Positions 48,661-59,527 of a DNA stretch of 64,000 bases are shown piece by piece. The notes below the pieces were generated by a model, which had not been told where the DNA came from, searched no databases, and worked only from the letters and a program-made list of their open reading frames with translations. Position 1 is the first letter of the stretch; the number at the start of each line of letters is the position of its first letter. A program made the position numbers and the translations under genes. Source of the DNA: Arthrinium phaeospermum (lineage: Eukaryota; Ascomycota; Sordariomycetes; Amphisphaeriales; Apiosporaceae); contig QYRS01000005.1 in the NCBI GenBank assembly GCA_006503535.1, forward strand, positions 1,426,001-1,490,000, read 5' to 3'.

Positions 48661-50104
48661 CCACAACCACCGGGCCCGTTGACTTTGTAGCACATTTTCC
48701 TGTTTTTGCGTACTTGCGCGTACTTGGACCGCCAGTATTTCTCTACAGAACTGTCCAGAGTTGGCTATTCGCGTTGAGTTGGAGGCATCTTTGCATGTTG
48801 CCTCGGGCCGCTTGGTTATGATCTAGGCATTTCTTACTCGCTTGGATTGGAAACCTGTATCTTTACAGGTTTCAGGATCGTACAAGGAGTCGAGGTGTAG
48901 CTAGTGTTTGCACAGCAGCAGTGCTCATGATGTTGGACTACTCTTGAATGGTGTACGAATATCAATACCGGTCAATCGCGGTTGGTCGAGGAGAAAAGGA
49001 GCAAGAGAAACGGATAGATTCGGATTTGGCACTGAATGGCGTTTCCGGTATGAGGGAACATGACAGGGGCGGCTTCGGATAGGATTTGTTTGGGTCGTTA
49101 TGTTCTCGACTCTCCCTCTCTCTCTTTCTCTTTCACCCAGAGGTATAATAGAACCGTAATAGGTGTAGATAGGGTTCATGATAATGGAGTGGCTACTGTA
49201 CATACATACAGTCCAGTCCAGTTTTGCGCAAACGCAGATGACAAACAAACGAAGCTTTTGTCCAAGAGATCTGATGAGATATTTTGACCCATGCATTCAT
49301 TTACGGCACTGTAACCAGGTAATTAGATGGCCGGGATGTATGCCCTTTGCCTGATGTCGCAACGAGGACGGGTGGTACCGATTGGCTGGCGCATCTGGGG
49401 GCCCGCTGTTGGCATAATTTCTTAACTTTCTTTTACATGGGGACACAAGATATCGCAAACATGCCCCCTTTCCCAGGCTTCGTTCGCCCAATATGCCTCA
49501 AAGCATCGTCATGCACTCCAGCCGCCCGCAGACCGTCTGCTTCGCGGAGGAGCGACTCCTCAATGGGACATGGCAATGCAACGGTTGAGACGGCAAACAG
49601 GGTGGCTAGCGGTTATCTGAATAGTGGTTCCTGTCCTATCTTGCCTAGTATCAAGCAAGCACCCAGTCAATGGCATGCATGGGCTGTCTATCGCCTGTGG
49701 CGTCTTTTTTTCTTTACCGATCTTCGTCACTGTTTTTATTAGGCCTCCGCAGCCCCACCGAATCAAATGCCAATTGGGTTTTGAGACAGTCCCAGCACAA
49801 CAGAATCCCGTGGTGCTCGCGATGTTACAGATGGCTCGCCTGCCACTGCCTGGTTCATCCTTTCTATTACTCACCCGAAACACCACACACGCCACTGCAC
49901 CGACAACTTGCCCAGTAGAAAAGGCCGTTGTGCTAATAGGAGTCGACAAGTTTCTTGGCTTTTGCTGATCTCTGGCCGACTGCTCAATACGAATCACCCT
50001 GCAAGGTTAATTTGTGCTGCTGCATACCTCCAACGGCGTATGTACAACGACGTCAGCGCCGCCGCTCGCTAAACCTTCAGACGAACTCAGCGCCGCCGCC
50101 CCCC
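48661..50104. other. intergenic, no gene
   Basis: 1.4-kb tandem spacer with the kinase 3' region and the Ppn2 promoter. A CT-rich tract lies at 49,109-49,135. Overlapping unrecognised frames only. Confidence 0.55.
49109..49135. repeat. CT-rich low-complexity tract
   Basis: Imperfect (CT)n/(CTTT) run between the kinase and Ppn2 genes. Confidence 0.7.
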
Positions 50105-51486
50105 ATGGCGCTCTCCGCGCGCGTCCCGACATCATACCTCAACCCACGGTACCGAAGGCGGCGCCTTTTGTATTTGTTGCCGGCCTGTTGATTCTCAGTA
50201 CTTTTTACATGTCCTCGCGCTTCGACTCCGGCATGTCGACGGCAGACGCTGCCGCCGTCGCAAAGAAGCTGCACTTGTCGACGCACAGCGCAGAACCGAA
50301 CGAGCCACCCTCGGTCAAGGACGAGAATGGCAGCAGCGACAGCACCGACGAGGTCGCCGCGCCCCTGCAGTTCGAGGACAAGCAGCTGGGCACCGTCACT
50401 AACCACGACATCCGAAAACAAATACCGCTCGAACCCGTGCCGCCTATGCACCACGGCACAGTTGCCCGCCCCTCGCCCAAGAGCGCAGTCACCGTTGCGA
50501 CATTACCGCCGAAGCACATGCCCAGAGCTGCCGCCGGGTCTCCGCGTCTCATCATAATAGGCGATGTACACGGACAATTAAACGAACTGAAGGCGTTGCT
50601 GCAGAAGACCGAATACAGTGCCGAGCGCGGCGACCATGTGATATTCACGGGCGACATGATCAACAAGGGACCTGACTCGGCTGGCGTCGTCGCACTGGCT
50701 ATGGAAATGGGTGCGTCGGGCGTACGAGGAAACCACGAAGACAAGGTCTTGCTTGCACATGCGCAGGAGGCCGTCGATGAGTCCTCGTCCGCTCCCGAGC
50801 ACCAAAAGCGCGAAGAAGCCGAGACGTCCAAGGGCGAAAATGCCGCCCTGGCCACGGCCCGCTCACTTAGCCCCGAACAGCTCGAATGGCTCGCCAAGCT
50901 GCCGGTCGTCCTGCGCCTGGGCAAGATTGCCGACCAGATCAGCGGCGAATGGGTGGTGGTGCACGCAGGTCTGGTCCCGGGCATGCCGTTAGAGGACCAG
51001 GACCCCAACGCCGTCATGAACATGCGGACGCTGCGGTTCCCCGGGCGCGAGCAGGCGCGGCAGGAGGTGCGGCAGGACCTGGAGGACGCCGCGGTGGCCA
51101 AGCAGAAGAAGGTGGCCGACGTCGTCAGCGAGGGCGCCGTCGAGGCGGCCTACGAGCGCGAGGAGAAGATCCTGGAGAAGAACGGCGTCGCGCGCAACGA
51201 CATCGACATCGCGGTGCCGACCGAGGCCCGCGACGGCCTGCCCTGGAGCGAGGCGTGGAACAAGGCCCAGAAGGCCCGCAAGCACAAGAAGGAGCGCGTG
51301 TCGGTCGTCTACGGCCACGACGCCAAGACGGGGCTCAACATCAACACCTACTCGTTCGGCCTCGACAGCAGCTGCGTGCGGGGCGGCCAGCTCAGCGCCC
51401 TCGTCTTTGAGCCTGGGCGGTCCATGATCGGGAGGCACGTGGTGAAGCACAGGATCGTCAATACCGAGTGCGAGAAGAATGCGTAA
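50105..51486 (+). CDS. PPN2: Ppn2-like vacuolar endopolyphosphatase (metallophosphatase), one-base frame break
   Basis: Calcineurin-like metallophosphoesterase of the yeast Ppn2 (YNL217W) type, a vacuolar polyphosphate-cleaving enzyme. The likely start at 50,105 gives MALSARVPTSYLNPRYRRRR, a basic cytosolic tail, but this frame stops soon after. The frame one base earlier carries the membrane segment VFVAGLLILSTFYM and everything downstream. One extra T in the T4 run at 50,166-50,169 joins them and gives 460 aa. Motifs: IIIGDVHGQLNE (about residue 150), FTGDMINKGPDS, GVRGNHEDK, a His in VVVHAGLVPG, and YGHDAKTGLNI with the C-terminal metal ligand. These are the complete metal-binding set of the phosphoprotein-phosphatase-like fold. 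One membrane segment, with the catalytic part predicted in the vacuole lumen. As given, no in-frame ATG precedes the membrane segment, which supports a lost base rather than a different start. Confidence 0.87.
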
Positions 51487-54042
51487 ACACAAAGATGTGC
51501 CGGTTTTCATTCATTCGTTCATTCATTCAGGCCGATGGCGTTGTGGGAGGCACTTAGCACTTGGCATTTTCTTCTCCTTCTTCTTCTCTCTTTCTTCTAC
51601 TTCCTCCCCCATTAGGGAGAACCGCATGGTGGTTTGGCATACTTTAGGCATTCTACAGGCGCAGGTGGCTTTTTGTCTCATCGAAAGAACGAAAGGCATC
51701 GAGTTGTTTTTATTTAATATACCCCAGAACAGAACGGGCAACTGCATGAGGATAGACGGGGCGAACGAGACATACGAACAAATTCGGAACCATTGGATTT
51801 CTAGATGGTAAATCATGATGTACTAGGCATACTGGAAGGCCTCTTCTTTTCTTCTTTTGCTTTGTGCTTCTTCGATGCAAGGAATATACTGTACAAAAAA
51901 GGAGTGACATTGTTCGTTGATAAGGAACTCGACTCGTGCCCTTCACATTATACAGACGTACTTCGTTGCGAAAGCTTTTAGAAATACTCCGCTTCCTCCT
52001 CAACTCGTATCCGAATCCCTATCTGACGTAAGGTAGAAAGAGTTTGTTGATCGACAGCTAATCCTGGTCCTTTCGGGCCGCCTCGCTTGGGGCGGTGGAA
52101 CCCACAAGAAGAGGAGTCAAGAAAGGAAAACAAACTTGCTGGCGGACGGCGGCCAACTGATGAGATTCGTGGTTGACAGGGCACCGACAGGTCGGACTGG
52201 CCGGAACCTGCTCCATATCTTTGACCGCATGAGCCGCCAGCAAGGTGGGAGGTAGTAGTAGCAGGCAAGGCGAGGCTGGGCTGTCAGTTCAGTTTGGTGG
52301 CAGATCTACACATATACGTTCCAGCTGGTTCGCAGTGCTGTCTCGGCGTTAGGCAATATGTATGTTGCATAGTTAATCCCCGAATCGTTTAATATCTAAA
52401 TGTCCACAAGGAAGAGGGTCTCGCGGTGTAAGTCTGTTTATTGCCGCTACCTACATCTTGTTCATTCAGTTATAAGAGCGATGCTCTCTTTACCCGAGTG
52501 CCCTCCCTAACAGGTCTGTCTTCTTGACAACTACATGTATGTATACATCCTCGTGGGAGAAAAAGCCAAGCCAGGAACTACGTTATTCGCGCCTTGAGAG
52601 ACGGTATCTACCGAGCAAAAGCAACGACATTTCAGGACATGCTGAACTGTATTGATTCAGTTGCAGCTGGCGGAGACCCGCTTTGTAACCAACTTGTATA
52701 CATCCTCCCTATCCGTACTCGCATCTAGCCGGATAGGGCGGAGAGGGGCAATAGCGGGGGAGAGCTTGGATGCATATGTACTGCGAGAGAGGGAATAGTA
52801 AATGCCAACAAGCTGTATACAGAAGAATAATACTCGATATCTCGAATGGGTACTCCGTAGGCAGAACAAATATAAATCCGATTCTAGTCGGAGCTAGCCT
52901 GCTGGCTACATACTTGTCAATTATAGAAAAGAGCGGTGATAGCGACACGAGCAAACATCCAACTAGAAGCATGCTAGTCTCTGAACCTAGCAGCTCGGGC
53001 AGCTTCTGTCGCATACTCGGTCAGATAAATGCAGTTGTGATACATGCTACCGACGAGGCGAGTGTGAACTCCAAACGCTCCAATTAGAAAAATCCATGCT
53101 GCAAGGGGAGCAGCCACGTGTAGGCGGATAGCGCATTTCATAAGTTCGAATCTTCGATGTTGGCTGTTGGCCAGCCATCCGGATGCTGAGTAAGTGTCCA
53201 GAGGGGTTCCTCAGCCATCTGCCATCCTCTTTTGCCAGCGAAAAGCGGATGCGTATCCGCCAGGCCGCCAGATGCTGCAGCAGCAACGATTACTTTACCT
53301 ACTACAGTAACTGTATGCTATCCTCATCCAGGTTCCTGGGCAAACCCGGGGATAAGCGGCGAGATGCGAATGTTACCTACAAGACAGTCATCCATTGGGT
53401 TGTGTCGGAGAAGATCTGAAGATTGTTCAATGGCATGGGATGCGCACACATAAAAATGACGAAGGCGCCCGAGACAAACATCGTCATGCCACTAAGGGGG
53501 CGATGGAGGATGGAGGGGCAAAGACCGACCCCCCCAAGACAGTAAGAGAGTGCCGGAGCCATGTACCTCTGGTGCTGCAATGCTACGGTACACTTCTGCG
53601 GACTGCTGTGGTCCGACTCGGACAATAGCAGCAGGAGAAAGCAAATTGAATAGAAGGCTCTGGCAATGGACGGCGGGCATCCCACAATAATACCTCATTC
53701 GCTAGCCGGAAGGGGCTATTACGCTGGGCACCTCGGAGCTTGCAGTACCCACGTTGACGTCGCTTTTCCAAGGAATGGCTCAAAGTACATCGTGTCCCAG
53801 CCGTAGCAAGTCGCAAGTCTGCAAGTGAAACTGCAAGTTGCCCCGCGCCCATTGATTTTTAAAAGAAGAAAGACGGGACCCCTGGAAGGAGGAGCTAAGC
53901 AGCTAAGCCCATCTCTCTCAACAACCGACTCAACAAGACGACTACAATTACCACTCCCATCCCGCTCCCAATTTTCCATCGTCATACCACAACCCATCCA
54001 TCCATCAACCCAAACCCAAACAAATTTCTTCATCCCGCAATC
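51487..54042. other. intergenic, no gene
   Basis: 2.55 kb between Ppn2 and transaldolase in tandem, presumably including the strong transaldolase promoter. It has a TTCA tetranucleotide run at 51,507-51,529 and CT-rich leader DNA at about 53,900-54,040. Open frames of up to about 108 codons are unrecognised and overlap on both strands. Confidence 0.6.
51507..51529. repeat. (TTCA)n microsatellite
   Basis: TTCA units interrupted once (TTCG), about 20 bases after the Ppn2 stop codon and thus in its 3' UTR. Confidence 0.8.
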
Positions 54043-55166
54043 ATGTCCAACTCCCTCGACCAGCTCAAGGCCTCCGGCACCGTTGTCGTCTGCGACTCCG
54101 GTGACTTTGCCAGTAAGTTACATAACCCCGCCACTGCCGAAGAGGAGCAAGCTCGCTGACAATTCCCTCCCTCCTCCCGCAGCCATCGACAAGTACAAGC
54201 CCCAGGATGCCACCACCAACCCCTCGTTGATCCTGGCTGCCTCCAAGAAGGCCGAGTACGCCAAGCTCATCGACAACGCCGTCTCCTACGCCAAGCAGAA
54301 GGGTGGCAGCGTCGACGACCAGGTCGACGATGCCCTCGACAGCCTCCTGGTCGAGTTCGGCAAGGAGATTCTCAAGATCGTCCCCGGCAAGGTCTCCACC
54401 GAGGTCGATGCCCGCTTCTCTTTCGACACCAAGGCCTCCGTCGACAAGGCCCTTCACCTGATCGAGGTTCGTACCCATTACATGATGCCACATCACATGC
54501 CCTGTATGAACCTAGCTAACCTTGTTTCTTCTCAATTCAACAGCTCTACAAGCAGCAGGGTATCGAGAAGGACCGCGTTCTGATCAAGATCGCCTCCACC
54601 TACGAGGGTATCAAGGCCGCCGAGATCCTCCAGCGTGACCACGGCATCAACTGCAACCTGACCCTCATGTTCTCCCTCGTCCAGGCCATTGCTGCCGCCG
54701 AGGCCAACGCCTTCCTCATCTCCCCCTTCGTCGGCCGTATCCTTGACTGGTACAAGGCTGCCCACAAGAAGGAGTACACCAAGGAGGAGGACCCCGGTGT
54801 CGCCTCCGTCAAGGCCATCTTCAACTACTACAAGAAGTTCGGCTACAAGACCATCGTCATGGGTGCCTCTTTCCGCAGCCTGGGCGAGATCACTGAGCTC
54901 GCTGGCTGCGACTACCTCACCATCTCCCCAACCTGCTCGAGGAGATGATGAACTCCACCGACGCCATCCCCAAGAAGCTCGACGCTGCTCACGCCGCTGG
55001 CCTGAGCCTGGAGAAGAAGGAGTACCTCAACGACGAGCCCCTGTTCCGCTTCGACTTCAACGAGGACCAGATGGCCGTCGAGAAGCTCCGCGAGGGTATC
55101 AGCAAGTTTGCTGCCGATGCCGTCACCCTGAAGGACATCATCAAGGAGAAGGTCCAGAAGGCTTAA
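54043..55166 (+). CDS. TAL1: transaldolase, one-base frame break
   Basis: Cytosolic non-oxidative pentose phosphate enzyme that transfers a dihydroxyacetone unit from sedoheptulose 7-phosphate to glyceraldehyde 3-phosphate. Three exons (introns 54113-54182 and 54467-54543). Exon 1 encodes [20 protein letters not shown]; exon 2 has [12 protein letters not shown]; exon 3 has the Schiff-base Lys in [11 protein letters not shown], then [22 protein letters not shown] and [10 protein letters not shown]. After CDYLTISP the frame breaks. The family continues with Asn-Leu-Leu-Glu-Glu, which is present in the next frame. The run at 54,927-54,930 is CCCC where five C would keep the frame. With one C added the protein is 325 aa, the normal length. 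Codon use is extremely biased (AAG, CTC, GCC), typical of a highly expressed gene, so a genuine loss of function is unlikely. Confidence 0.95.
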
Positions 55167-55547
55167 ATTGGTTTATTGGGACGGTGTACAAAAAAAGACA
55201 AAGGACCGCTAGGATGACAAACATTTACGATATTAATGAATGAAAGAAGAAATTATAACAAATAGACGGGGATAGTAATGCTGCATTATACCAACTCAAT
55301 GTCTTGTTCGTGTGATAGCACTATACCACAGGGAGCGAGTTGCGCCTCACATTAACCACGTTGCTTGTATACATGTGCCTGAGATATTTGTACTCATGAT
55401 TTGGACCTATTTAGGCTTGCCCCCCTTTATACACAACTTGGAGAAGATAACCTCATAACAGCCCGCTGCGGCTACCATGGGACCCTTGGGATGCCCAGCA
55501 GGAATTCCCAAGCTTGCCTTTGCCAATCGGCAATCTTACAGTCGACT
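55167..55547. other. convergent spacer transaldolase / kinase-like gene
   Basis: 380 bases between two converging stop codons. AT-rich near 55,230-55,260; likely both 3' UTRs. No gene. Confidence 0.7.
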
Positions 55548-57079
55548 CTACGCTGCTTTATCGACAGTTAAGTTTTCCAGGAATTTGACAGTGGCGGCTA
55601 CTCCCACCTCATCCAAGGTCATCATGTCCGAGAGCATGTCCGAGAGCCTTTCCGGGTCGAAGTCGGCGTCAAACACGAGCCTCTGCAGCAACTCCTCTAT
55701 GGCCTCGTCCGTCTCGCAGAGCCACTCATCGTCTTCTTTGCTGTCACCCTGCGCCTGCTCTTGGGCGTCGCCGCCATCGTCATCCTTCTTCTTCTTGGCG
55801 TAGAGAGGCCGGAAGTCCTCGGCCGTCTTGCGCCGCCCGGCGCGGGCGAGGGTCAGGAGCTCGCGCAGGGTGGGGAGGTGGTGCCGGTGGCCGGCCAGGC
55901 ACATGGCGATGAGGTCGCGCAGCGCGCGGTCGAGGCGCTCGTTGGTGAGGACGAGGGCGTGGGCGCCCGTGGTGAAGTCGTAGGGGTCGAAGACGGCGCT
56001 GCGCCCCGCGCGCCAGACGCGGTAGTCGTCCTCGCGGTACAGGTCGCGCTGGTTGGGCGCGTCGACGAGGTCCTGCAGCACCCAGCCGACGCCCGCCAGG
56101 TTGGCCGACAGGGCCTTGAGCTCCTCCCAGTACGGGTCCGCCTCCGGGTCCTCCTCGCGGCCCCGCCCGAAGTCGATCAGTTTCAGGACGGGGGCTAGGG
56201 CGTGCTCGGCGTCGTTCTCCGTCATGTCGCCGATTAGGATGTTGAGGCCCTTCCACGAGTTTTGCGTGATTAGGCTCGGGTCGTCGTCTTTGGCGGTCTC
56301 GCGCCGGCGGCGGCCGTCGAGCTGGTCGGGGTAGGCTATGGCTGCCACGGCCCGCAGCACTGTGTTGGCGAGACAAGACTTTTAGGTAAGTAAGTTGGGC
56401 CACTTGCAAGTGTCTTCCTTCGTATTGATGTGCACGAGGGTTGGCTTGGATGAGGGTGAGCTCGGTGCAACTTACAGCATAGGGCGAAGCTCCAGATGAG
56501 GCGCTGGGGGATCTGGCGCTTGATCTTGCCGAACCGCTCGATCAGCTGGTCCAGCGTCCCGTTCTGCAGGTACTCCATGACGATGACGGGGTGGGACAGG
56601 ACGGGCCCCTTGTCGCCGCTCTGGTTCTTCTTGGTCCGCCACAGGTGGTTGTACTCGGGCATAACCTGAATGATGTGCTCGGCACCGGCGAAGCGCCGGA
56701 GCCAGCGGAACTCATTGCGCAGGTCCTCGTCGTTGTCCGACGTCGCGTCCTCCTCCGTGTCGAGCGCGTACTTGACCACCAGCTGCCGCTTGTGTATCGA
56801 CGGCTCCGGCGTCGGGCTTGGGGTGTCGTCTTCTGGCGCCTTCCGTTTACTGCTACTGGGCTCGGGCTCGGACTCGGACTCAGGCTCGATGTAATACCAC
56901 TGGTCGAAGAGAACGGCCCCGCCATGGTTGCCCTGGGCTATGACCTTGCGGAACTGCAGGCCCTCGTTGATGAAGTACTTCTTGACCTCCTGAAGCCGGT
57001 TGGTCACATGGTTCGGATCCACCGAAGAGCCGCCCGAGCTTGTGTTTATATCATCAATCGTCTCGGAAAAGGATGACAT
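55548..57079 (-). CDS. protein kinase-like protein with degenerate catalytic loop
   Basis: Protein-kinase-fold protein of a fungal lineage I cannot name. Exon 1 57079-56476, intron 56475-56360, exon 2 56359-55548; 471 aa. Features in order: nucleotide loop-like AQGNHGGAV (about 48-56), LVVKYAL with the expected Lys103, an acidic Ser/Glu insert before it, the hinge-like IVMEYLQNGTL, catalytic-loop equivalent QNSWKGLN (234-241) and LIDFGRG with Asp264. The HRD triad is replaced by QNS while the later Lys and Asn are kept, so the catalytic base is Ser236. The C-lobe includes RALRDLIAMCLAG and a disordered acidic insert. Splice phase closes exactly, and the gene is otherwise intact, so the change is not from a frame error. 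It may be a pseudokinase, or may use a different residue. Confidence 0.8.
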
Positions 57080-57994
57080 CGCTCATTCCCATGTCAAGCG
57101 GGCGTCATGCGTCAGCGGCAACATAATTATGCCAGGTAAGAAGCCGAGAAGGTCTTCCCCTGCGGCAACGGATAATTCGTTGCATCTCGAGGGATGCGTA
57201 GGGGGACTTGTGTACTCCATTGTTGTCACTGAAAAGCATTGTCGTATAACTAACATGTGCTGTCTTTGTGAATGGTGCCGCATGCAAATTGGGTTGCCCA
57301 AGTTGGCGATAAAGAAGCATTGCTTTGTTGAGTTATTGGATTAGACAGTGATACCCATCCTCATGGACTTGTAGGAACGGCTAAGCAATATAATCATACA
57401 GCGGAAAAGACTTACGAAGCACTCGGGTAAAGTTTCCGGTACAACATATTATGCGACACGTTTTGGGGGTGCCCCTGAAATATACGAGCTACCCCTATTC
57501 GAAGAGCCATAGGGCGGGATAGGGGTAGCTCGTGTTTGTCAGGGTCTTCGATGTCGATGCATATCTTTCATCATGCCCAGCATCTTCCAATCACTACGTA
57601 GCGTCAACCTGGCATAATTTCAATCTGAAAGTGACGGGAGGGTACACACCAATCGTCCGAAGTAGCATGAAGGATTTGCAATTACTTGACATTCGAGGGT
57701 TCATCATGTATGCCCTGGCAACATTTGATCGTAGGGAATTCACGTGTGCAGGGGACAGTTTATGCATCAGCAACAACATCAGAAGCGTTTATTTTCTACT
57801 GCTAAGCTGCTTGCCAGTCCCATCATGGACTAATGTGCACTTCGTAGTACTTTTTTCCCTTTTCCTTTTCACAAGCTGTTACATCCAGTGTAACAGCAAC
57901 TGCACGACTTACCTATAGACACATACACCTAACCGACGCCGTCTGGCAACCCTGCTACCACTCCGGCTCGAGTCCCATCGCTCTCTGACGGCGT
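57080..57994. other. intergenic, no gene
   Basis: 0.9 kb between the kinase-like gene start and the stop of the next minus-strand gene. Holds the kinase-like gene's promoter. The plus-strand frame at 57,532-57,918 has no recognised domain and is not called. Confidence 0.55.
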
Positions 57995-58747
57995 CTATTT
58001 CTGCCCCGAGGGCTTCTCCCCCATGGTCTTCTCCTGTTCATCACGCCCAAAGGAGTGGCCCTCCTCATCCTCCTCTTGGTGGACGCTTGGAGCCGCCAGA
58101 AGAGGCGAGCGTGACGCTGCCGCCGACACCGTGGCAGCGGTAGAAGTCTCCTCCTGCTGGATGCTGGGCGTTGTTAGTGTCAGGAGAGGAGTGTTGGCAG
58201 GGGGCTCGCCGAGCGGGACCTCCCGCAGCGAAGTGGTCACAACGCAGAGGCGGTCCGCCAACTGCGGCCTGGGGTGGAGAGCCTCGGCTGCATAGTCGAT
58301 ACCGTTTGCCGCCGTGGTGTCCGATGACGACGAGGTCTGCGCGGCTGCCGTGGAGGAAGATGATGGCGGGCGCTGGGCATGATGGGTCGTGCCGCGAAGT
58401 GTCTTCTTCTTCGACGACGACGCAGCTGCGCCATTGCCGCCACTGCAGTGAGGACAAAAAACACGAGAAACCGGCTCACGTCGCCACGGCCGTAGCGAGG
58501 GACCAGCCCCCAACGGCGTCAAGACGGCTCGCCCATCCTGGTCTTCGACTCCTCGGCTCACGGTGGTTTCAGTGATATAGGCGCCGTGCAAATCTTTGAA
58601 GAGGGGCTTGAAGCTGTCGTCTTCACAGTCGCTTTTTAGGTGTGCAATAATAGCGTCAAAGTCGCTGTCGCCACCGGCGGCGGGGAAAGGAGGCAAGGCA
58701 CTGCCGCATCTCTCACAGACGTAGAAAATTCTGACAGGGCCGTCCAT
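57995..58747 (-). CDS. hypothetical protein with two CxxC pairs
   Basis: Uninterrupted 250-codon frame from ATG 58,747. The N-terminal third looks structured: RIFYVCERCGSALPPF near residue 10 and, after about 90 residues, VFCPHCSGG, giving two CxxC pairs that could bind one zinc. Between them lies an acidic segment with LKSDCEDDSFKPLF. The C-terminal 60% is Ser/Thr/Ala-rich, with Gln/Glu-rich pieces (SIQQEETS, SVHQEEDEE), and is probably disordered. No signal peptide or membrane segment. I do not recognise a family. Coding status is supported by length and the Cys pattern but not by conservation evidence. Confidence 0.55.
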   Translation of the reverse strand: MDGPVRIFYVCERCGSALPPFPAAGGDSDFDAIIAHLKSDCEDDSFKPLFKDLHGAYITETTVSRGVEDQDGRAVLTPLGAGPSLRPWRREPVSRVFCPHCSGGNGAAASSSKKKTLRGTTHHAQRPPSSSSTAAAQTSSSSDTTAANGIDYAAEALHPRPQLADRLCVVTTSLREVPLGEPPANTPLLTLTTPSIQQEETSTAATVSAAASRSPLLAAPSVHQEEDEEGHSFGRDEQEKTMGEKPSGQK

Positions 58748-59527
58748 TTTGATAGGGAAGCAAAGGCGGGAGAATAACCTACCTGGAAAAGGCTTCGATT
58801 GAAGTGATCTCAGTTGCTTCTCGAGTTAACAAGGCAGCGTCATATCGCTGGGGAATATCGTCAACATTTATTTTTAGCAGAACAGGGGCATACGACGACC
58901 GATATAAGTATACCAGGACACTGTTTGCTAAAGGCTCTGTGATGAACAACGCCTTTAAGAAGCTCGCTTTTGCACAATACCATAGTTACCCTACAACAAG
59001 GAATCATTGGGACTTCGGAAACGTCAAGGTTGAATACTGATACTGAAATACCCTTGTTCAGCTACACAAAAGAGATCACACAACCTTGTCACTCATAACG
59101 TCACCAGTGCAGATCACATAGCAGGATACAACGGGGAGTTTTTACGTTTGATGAATTAGCAGTCAAAAGACGGACCGAGTTCTACCTGTACATACAAAGA
59201 AGATGGCCACCATAGAGAACCTAATCATCCATTGTTTCCCAAGAGGCCACCATTTTCCATACCGGCTCAGTCAGGATTGATCAAAGGGAAAGAAACTTTT
59301 TTTTTCATCGATTCCGAGGAAATGTACAGACATTGTACCTCATATTTTGTGTAACTGGATGACCACCAGTGTTTGCGGGGCCAACCACAGCAAATCTGAT
59401 CCACATCCCGGGACAGAATATAGACATGACTCGCGAGATATCTGGTCAAGCTAGTGACCTATGTTGTGGGTGCCGCATTTTGGCTTGTCACGCGTGACAA
59501 GCGATCGATCGAGAGTGCTCGATACGT
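58748..59527. other. intergenic, no gene
   Basis: 0.78 kb between the CxxC gene start and the STM1 stop. It contains the promoter of the former and 3' UTR of the latter. No coding sequence supported. Confidence 0.6.

Noticed and set aside
53140..53165. AGTTCGAATCT resembling a tRNA T-loop
   Set aside because: Only three T-stem pairs form and no other arm is present.
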